A DNA stretch of 64,000 nucleotides, taken from the NCBI GenBank assembly GCA_963663665.2, contig CAXXKP010000001.1, forward strand, positions 186,001 to 250,000, read 5' to 3'. Both the position numbers and the translations under genes were made by a program. Origin of the DNA: SABI01 sp963663665. GTDB lineage: Bacteria; Spirochaetota; Spirochaetia; Sphaerochaetales; Sphaerochaetaceae. Below, piece after piece: positions 60,874 through 64,000 of the stretch (positions are counted from its first letter, which is position 1; every line of letters begins with the position of its first letter). A model generated the notes under the pieces. It did not search any database. It had not been told where the DNA came from and saw only the letters and a program-made list of their open reading frames with translations.

Positions 60874-62172
60874 TTGATTACGCGAACTCCATTCTATTAT
60901 GGATGGGTTATTCTTGTTGTGGGCTCTTTGGGAGTCCTCGCATCTATTCCAGGACAAACAATGGGGGTTTCTGTATTTACAGACCACTACATTAAACACT
61001 TACAGATTTCTCGAGTAGCTTTATCAAGTGCATATATGGCAGGAACGTTGATGAGCTCATTACTCATCCCTTTAGCTGGCACCTTCTATGATAAAAGAGG
61101 TGCAAAATTAACGGCCTTTTTAGCTACAAGCTTCCTAGCTTTGTTTATTTCTCTTCTTGGATTAAGTGCACCTATTTCTCAATATATTGTTTCACAATTC
61201 AACCTTAACAAAACCTTTGTAGCCATCTCAATTATGGTTATTGGATTCTTCGGAATTAGATTCTTTGGACAAGGTGTCCTCACAATCGTATCTAGGGGCA
61301 TGGTGGCAAGATGGTTTTCAACTAGGAGAGGATTAGCTGTTGGGCTCATGGGTTTAGTTACATCTTTTGGATTTTCATATGCTCCTCAACCATTGCAATC
61401 TCTTATTAATTATTTCCAATATGATAAAGCATTGTTAGTCATAGCACTAATCTTAGTGGGAATTTTCCTACCGATAGTTCTCATTTTTTTTAAAAGTAAT
61501 CCTGCTTCGTGCAATATGGAAATGGAAATGGGACTAAATAAACTTAGCAATACACACAAACAGAACTCAGGTGATGCAACAATTGAAAAAAGTGTGAAGG
61601 ATGCCAAGAAAGAGGGTCTTTTTTGGGTAATACTCGCCTTTATGGGATATTGGGGCCTCTATAATACAGCAATAACATTCCATGTTGTCTCTATATTCAA
61701 CGAAATAGGAATTGATGCACTCGGTGCTGTTAAAATATTCCTTCCTATTTCGATTATATCTGTCGTCTCTCGTTTTCTCGCGAGCTATCTCTCTGACAGA
61801 ATCCATATCCGGTACATCTATTATGTTTTCGCCGTCTCTCTGATAGTTGCTTCTTTATCTTTATTTCTTCTTTCCACTCTTTTCGGTTATATTCTCCTGA
61901 TTATCTCCATGGGCATAGGTGGTGGGCTGTTTGGGATGCTCAATATTATCACCTGGCCAAAACTTTACGGGAAAAAGCATCTTGGCGCTATTAGTGGTTT
62001 TGCTATGTCAATCGTTGTTGCCGGCAGTGCTGTTGGCCCTTGGCTCTTTAGTATTGCCTTTACGTTTACTCAATCGTATACAAGTATGGGCTTAATTGGT
62101 ACTTTTATTTCACTTATCTTTCTGATTCTCTTCATTATATTCTCAAAAAAGAGGTCAATGGACACTTTTTAA
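60874..62172 (+). CDS. MFS transporter (oxalate/formate antiporter-like)
   Basis: 432 residues with 12 membrane helices and the family opening R-T-P-F-Y-Y-G-W-V-I near residues 4-13. It resembles the OFA/monocarboxylate branch of MFS. The start is uncertain: the TTG at 60874 has no Shine-Dalgarno, while GAGGAG at 60820-60825 lies 8 bases before an in-frame ATT at 60834. No in-frame ATG precedes the first helix. It ends convergently with threonine synthase, overlapping by 18 bases. Confidence 0.85.
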   Translation: MITRTPFYYGWVILVVGSLGVLASIPGQTMGVSVFTDHYIKHLQISRVALSSAYMAGTLMSSLLIPLAGTFYDKRGAKLTAFLATSFLALFISLLGLSAPISQYIVSQFNLNKTFVAISIMVIGFFGIRFFGQGVLTIVSRGMVARWFSTRRGLAVGLMGLVTSFGFSYAPQPLQSLINYFQYDKALLVIALILVGIFLPIVLIFFKSNPASCNMEMEMGLNKLSNTHKQNSGDATIEKSVKDAKKEGLFWVILAFMGYWGLYNTAITFHVVSIFNEIGIDALGAVKIFLPISIISVVSRFLASYLSDRIHIRYIYYVFAVSLIVASLSLFLLSTLFGYILLIISMGIGGGLFGMLNIITWPKLYGKKHLGAISGFAMSIVVAGSAVGPWLFSIAFTFTQSYTSMGLIGTFISLIFLILFIIFSKKRSMDTF

Positions 62173-63252
62173 CCCAGCTCCACATAATGGAATAACAGCA
62201 TTTTCAAATTCCAAATTGGGATTCTCTTCGATCGCTTTCTTATACCCTGCATAATTTGCACTACTTGTGAATTCAACAAAAACCCCTCTTTTTGCAAGGA
62301 AATCTTGCCCTTCAAGAATCTCTTTCTCACTCACACTTACAACGATTGCATCGAGATCATAAATAATTTGTAGAATCTGATCTCCACGGGCAGGAGCAGC
62401 ACTTGCAATACCCTCAGCGAGGGTTGAAGAGGTTTCAATGAGCTCTACATGATGAGCTCGATGTGTATACGCATGATAAATAGGAGAACAATTACTTGAT
62501 TGTACAGCTACAACCTGAGGATATTTCTCTATATATCCCCACTCTTTTAATTCATGCAAAGCTATGGAAATTCCAATTAGAAGCGTTCCGTTTCCTACTG
62601 GAACAACAATTACTTCAGGAAGTGATTGATTGTATTGTTCAAAAAGTTCATATATATACGTTTTTGTCCCTTCATAAAAAAAGGGATTATAAATATGAGA
62701 AGCATAGAACACCCCTGTTTGTGAAATGAATTCTTTTATTGCATTACCTGTATCCTCTCTTGTTCCCTCAATAGGGTGAACTGTTGCCCCATGAGAAGCA
62801 ATCTGAACTATCTTTTTGTTGCTAGTGTGAGAAGGAACAAAGACATCACACCCAATTTCCCCTCTCGTACAGTAGGCAGCTACAGCTGTTGCTGCATTTC
62901 CACTACTATCAATTGCACAGCTTTGTATATTCAGCTTCTTCATCAATGAGACAAGAATCACTGCTCCCCGATCTTTGAAACTGAGTGTTGGCATAAAATA
63001 ATCACCCTTACCCATTAAAGAGGGTGATAATGAAATAAGGGGCGTTCCACCTTCACCCATAGTAATGGTGTCATCAATAAAGGGGAGTGCATTACTATAT
63101 CGTTTAAGAGACTTCTCTTGAGAATTCTGTAATACATCAAAATCTATCTTTTTCTTATCATATTGAAGGTCAAAGAGGCCTCCACACTCACAGATGTATT
63201 GATGGGTATCTATCTCATATGTTTTATGGCAGAGTGAGCATATATAGTTCAT
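62155..63252 (-). CDS. thrC: Threonine synthase
   Basis: 365 residues. An N-terminal zinc-ribbon (C-x2-C near 5-8 and C-x-C near 19-21) is followed by a PLP fold type II domain. The PLP Lys is in L-S-F-K-D-R-G-A near 91 and the phosphate loop is V-G-N-G-T near 220. The enzyme converts O-phosphohomoserine to threonine. Its 3' end overlaps the MFS gene by 18 bases on the other strand. No other threonine gene is in the window. Confidence 0.9.
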   Translation of the reverse strand: MNYICSLCHKTYEIDTHQYICECGGLFDLQYDKKKIDFDVLQNSQEKSLKRYSNALPFIDDTITMGEGGTPLISLSPSLMGKGDYFMPTLSFKDRGAVILVSLMKKLNIQSCAIDSSGNAATAVAAYCTRGEIGCDVFVPSHTSNKKIVQIASHGATVHPIEGTREDTGNAIKEFISQTGVFYASHIYNPFFYEGTKTYIYELFEQYNQSLPEVIVVPVGNGTLLIGISIALHELKEWGYIEKYPQVVAVQSSNCSPIYHAYTHRAHHVELIETSSTLAEGIASAAPARGDQILQIIYDLDAIVVSVSEKEILEGQDFLAKRGVFVEFTSSANYAGYKKAIEENPNLEFENAVIPLCGAGLKSVH

Positions 63253-63389
63253 TTTTATTTCTTTTCCTTATAAAGATAGCATACAATAATTTGGTAAGAA
63301 TGTGAAAAATTATTTCCGCCTCAATTCTCATCTCCTGTAATTGCTTATCCACATTGTTTCACGTATCATAGATAATGAAGGAGTAATCA

Positions 63390-64000
63390 ATGAAATCCCA
63401 ACACACCTATACAAAGATAGTTGCGACAATTGGACCCTCATCAAATACATATGAAAAAATTAAAGAGATAATCTCATCAGGAGCAAGGATTATAAGACTA
63501 AATTTTAGTCATGGAACCCATGAAGATAAACAAATAGCATATGATGCAGCAAGAAAGGCGTCAGGTGAACTCAATATTCCTATTGCCATATTTCAAGATC
63601 TTCAGGGGCCCAAGATTCGTCTTGGCTTATTAGAAGGTGAATTTGTCGAAGTGAAGAGTGGAGAAACTATCACGCTCACCACGAACTCTGTCATCGGAAC
63701 AAAAGATACAATTAGTATTGATTATCCATATCTTCATGAGGAAGCGTGTGTAGGGAATCGAATTCTCATTGATGATGGTCTTATTGGATTATCAGTTGAG
63801 CGTATTGAGGGTACTAATATCCATTGTAGAGTTGTAGAAGGCGGTATCATAAAACCACGTAAAGGAGTAAATCTTCCTGGAGTCCCTCTTCATCACCTCT
63901 CTTCATTCACCCAAAAAGATGAAAAGGATCTGGAGTTTGCTTTTAAGAACGATCTTGATTATGTAGCTCTTTCGTTTGTTCGCAGTGAAAGAGATGTAAT
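63390..64000 (+). CDS. pyk: Pyruvate kinase (3' end cut by window edge)
   Basis: An open frame from an ATG at 63390 (AAGGAG 7 bases before it) to the window end, about 203 codons. The N-terminal pyruvate kinase sequence is clear: K-I-V-A-T-I-G-P-S-S near 9-18, R-L-N-F-S-H-G near 37-43, and D-L-Q-G-P-K-I-R-L-G near 69-78. The B domain and the return to the barrel with G-V-N-L-P-G follow. It catalyses the final ATP-yielding step of glycolysis. The C-terminal regulatory domain is outside the window. Confidence 0.95.
   Translation, partial: MKSQHTYTKIVATIGPSSNTYEKIKEIISSGARIIRLNFSHGTHEDKQIAYDAARKASGELNIPIAIFQDLQGPKIRLGLLEGEFVEVKSGETITLTTNSVIGTKDTISIDYPYLHEEACVGNRILIDDGLIGLSVERIEGTNIHCRVVEGGIIKPRKGVNLPGVPLHHLSSFTQKDEKDLEFAFKNDLDYVALSFVRSERDV

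Noticed and set aside
1..64000. CRISPR arrays, rRNA genes and IS elements
   Set aside because: I saw no regularly spaced direct repeats, no rRNA-like stretch and no transposase gene in the window.

Overview
The window looks like a spirochaete chromosome, probably Sphaerochaetaceae or Treponema-like. The extracytoplasmic binding proteins end their signal peptides in F-A-S-G-T-Q-E or F-A-S-G-A-K-E, a pattern I associate with that phylum. The content is that of an anaerobic sugar fermenter: several carbohydrate ABC importers, GH4 and GH31 glycosidases, LacI/ROK/GntR regulators. Most of the window is AT-rich. The first ~11.8 kb is visibly richer in G+C, suggesting a different origin.

Region 1 (1-13951) is a defence region. 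A complete-order type 1 BREX operon, brxA-brxB-brxC-pglX-pglZ-brxL, runs leftwards, with brxL cut by the window edge. Right of it lies a ~42-base 3' fragment of a tRNA-Met gene followed by a terminator. This is the expected scar of a tRNA-targeting integrative element, which places BREX on the element. An AbiEi/AbiEii toxin-antitoxin pair follows, with a perfect 12-bp inverted repeat upstream.

Region 2 (14353-33384) is mixed. It holds a membrane protein, a two-component pair (HD-GYP response regulator and BvgS-like hybrid kinase), and a kinase/GatD/GatZ operon. It continues with a lipoprotein hydrolase, a GH4/ABC importer/LacI operon, and a MarR-led group ending in an MFS transporter.

Region 3 (33443-49292) is the highlight. 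Four transcription units fit together as a sulfoquinovose (SQ) degradation regulon of the transketolase ('sulfo-TK') type. An ABC importer brings in SQ or its glycosides, and a YihQ-like GH31 sulfoquinovosidase releases SQ. A FucI/AraA-family isomerase makes sulfofructose. A split transketolase and an RpiB-like isomerase cut it to sulfoacetaldehyde plus two xylulose 5-phosphate. An acylating aldehyde dehydrogenase and a SucCD-like ADP-forming CoA ligase convert sulfoacetaldehyde to sulfoacetate with NADH and ATP yield, and a DASS transporter probably exports it. A DUF4867-like protein and a ROK repressor complete the set. The same palindrome, TTACTTA-N3-TAAGTAA, stands before three of the four units, with a half-site before the fourth.

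Region 4 (49571-64000) holds glmS and a leftward operon of FbpABC-type ABC transporter, phosphohexomutase and GntR regulator. It also has a C_GCAxxG_C_C protein, a NatAB-like ABC exporter, an MFS transporter, threonine synthase and the start of pyruvate kinase. In all three importer operons the binding-protein gene is followed by a strong inverted repeat before the first permease.
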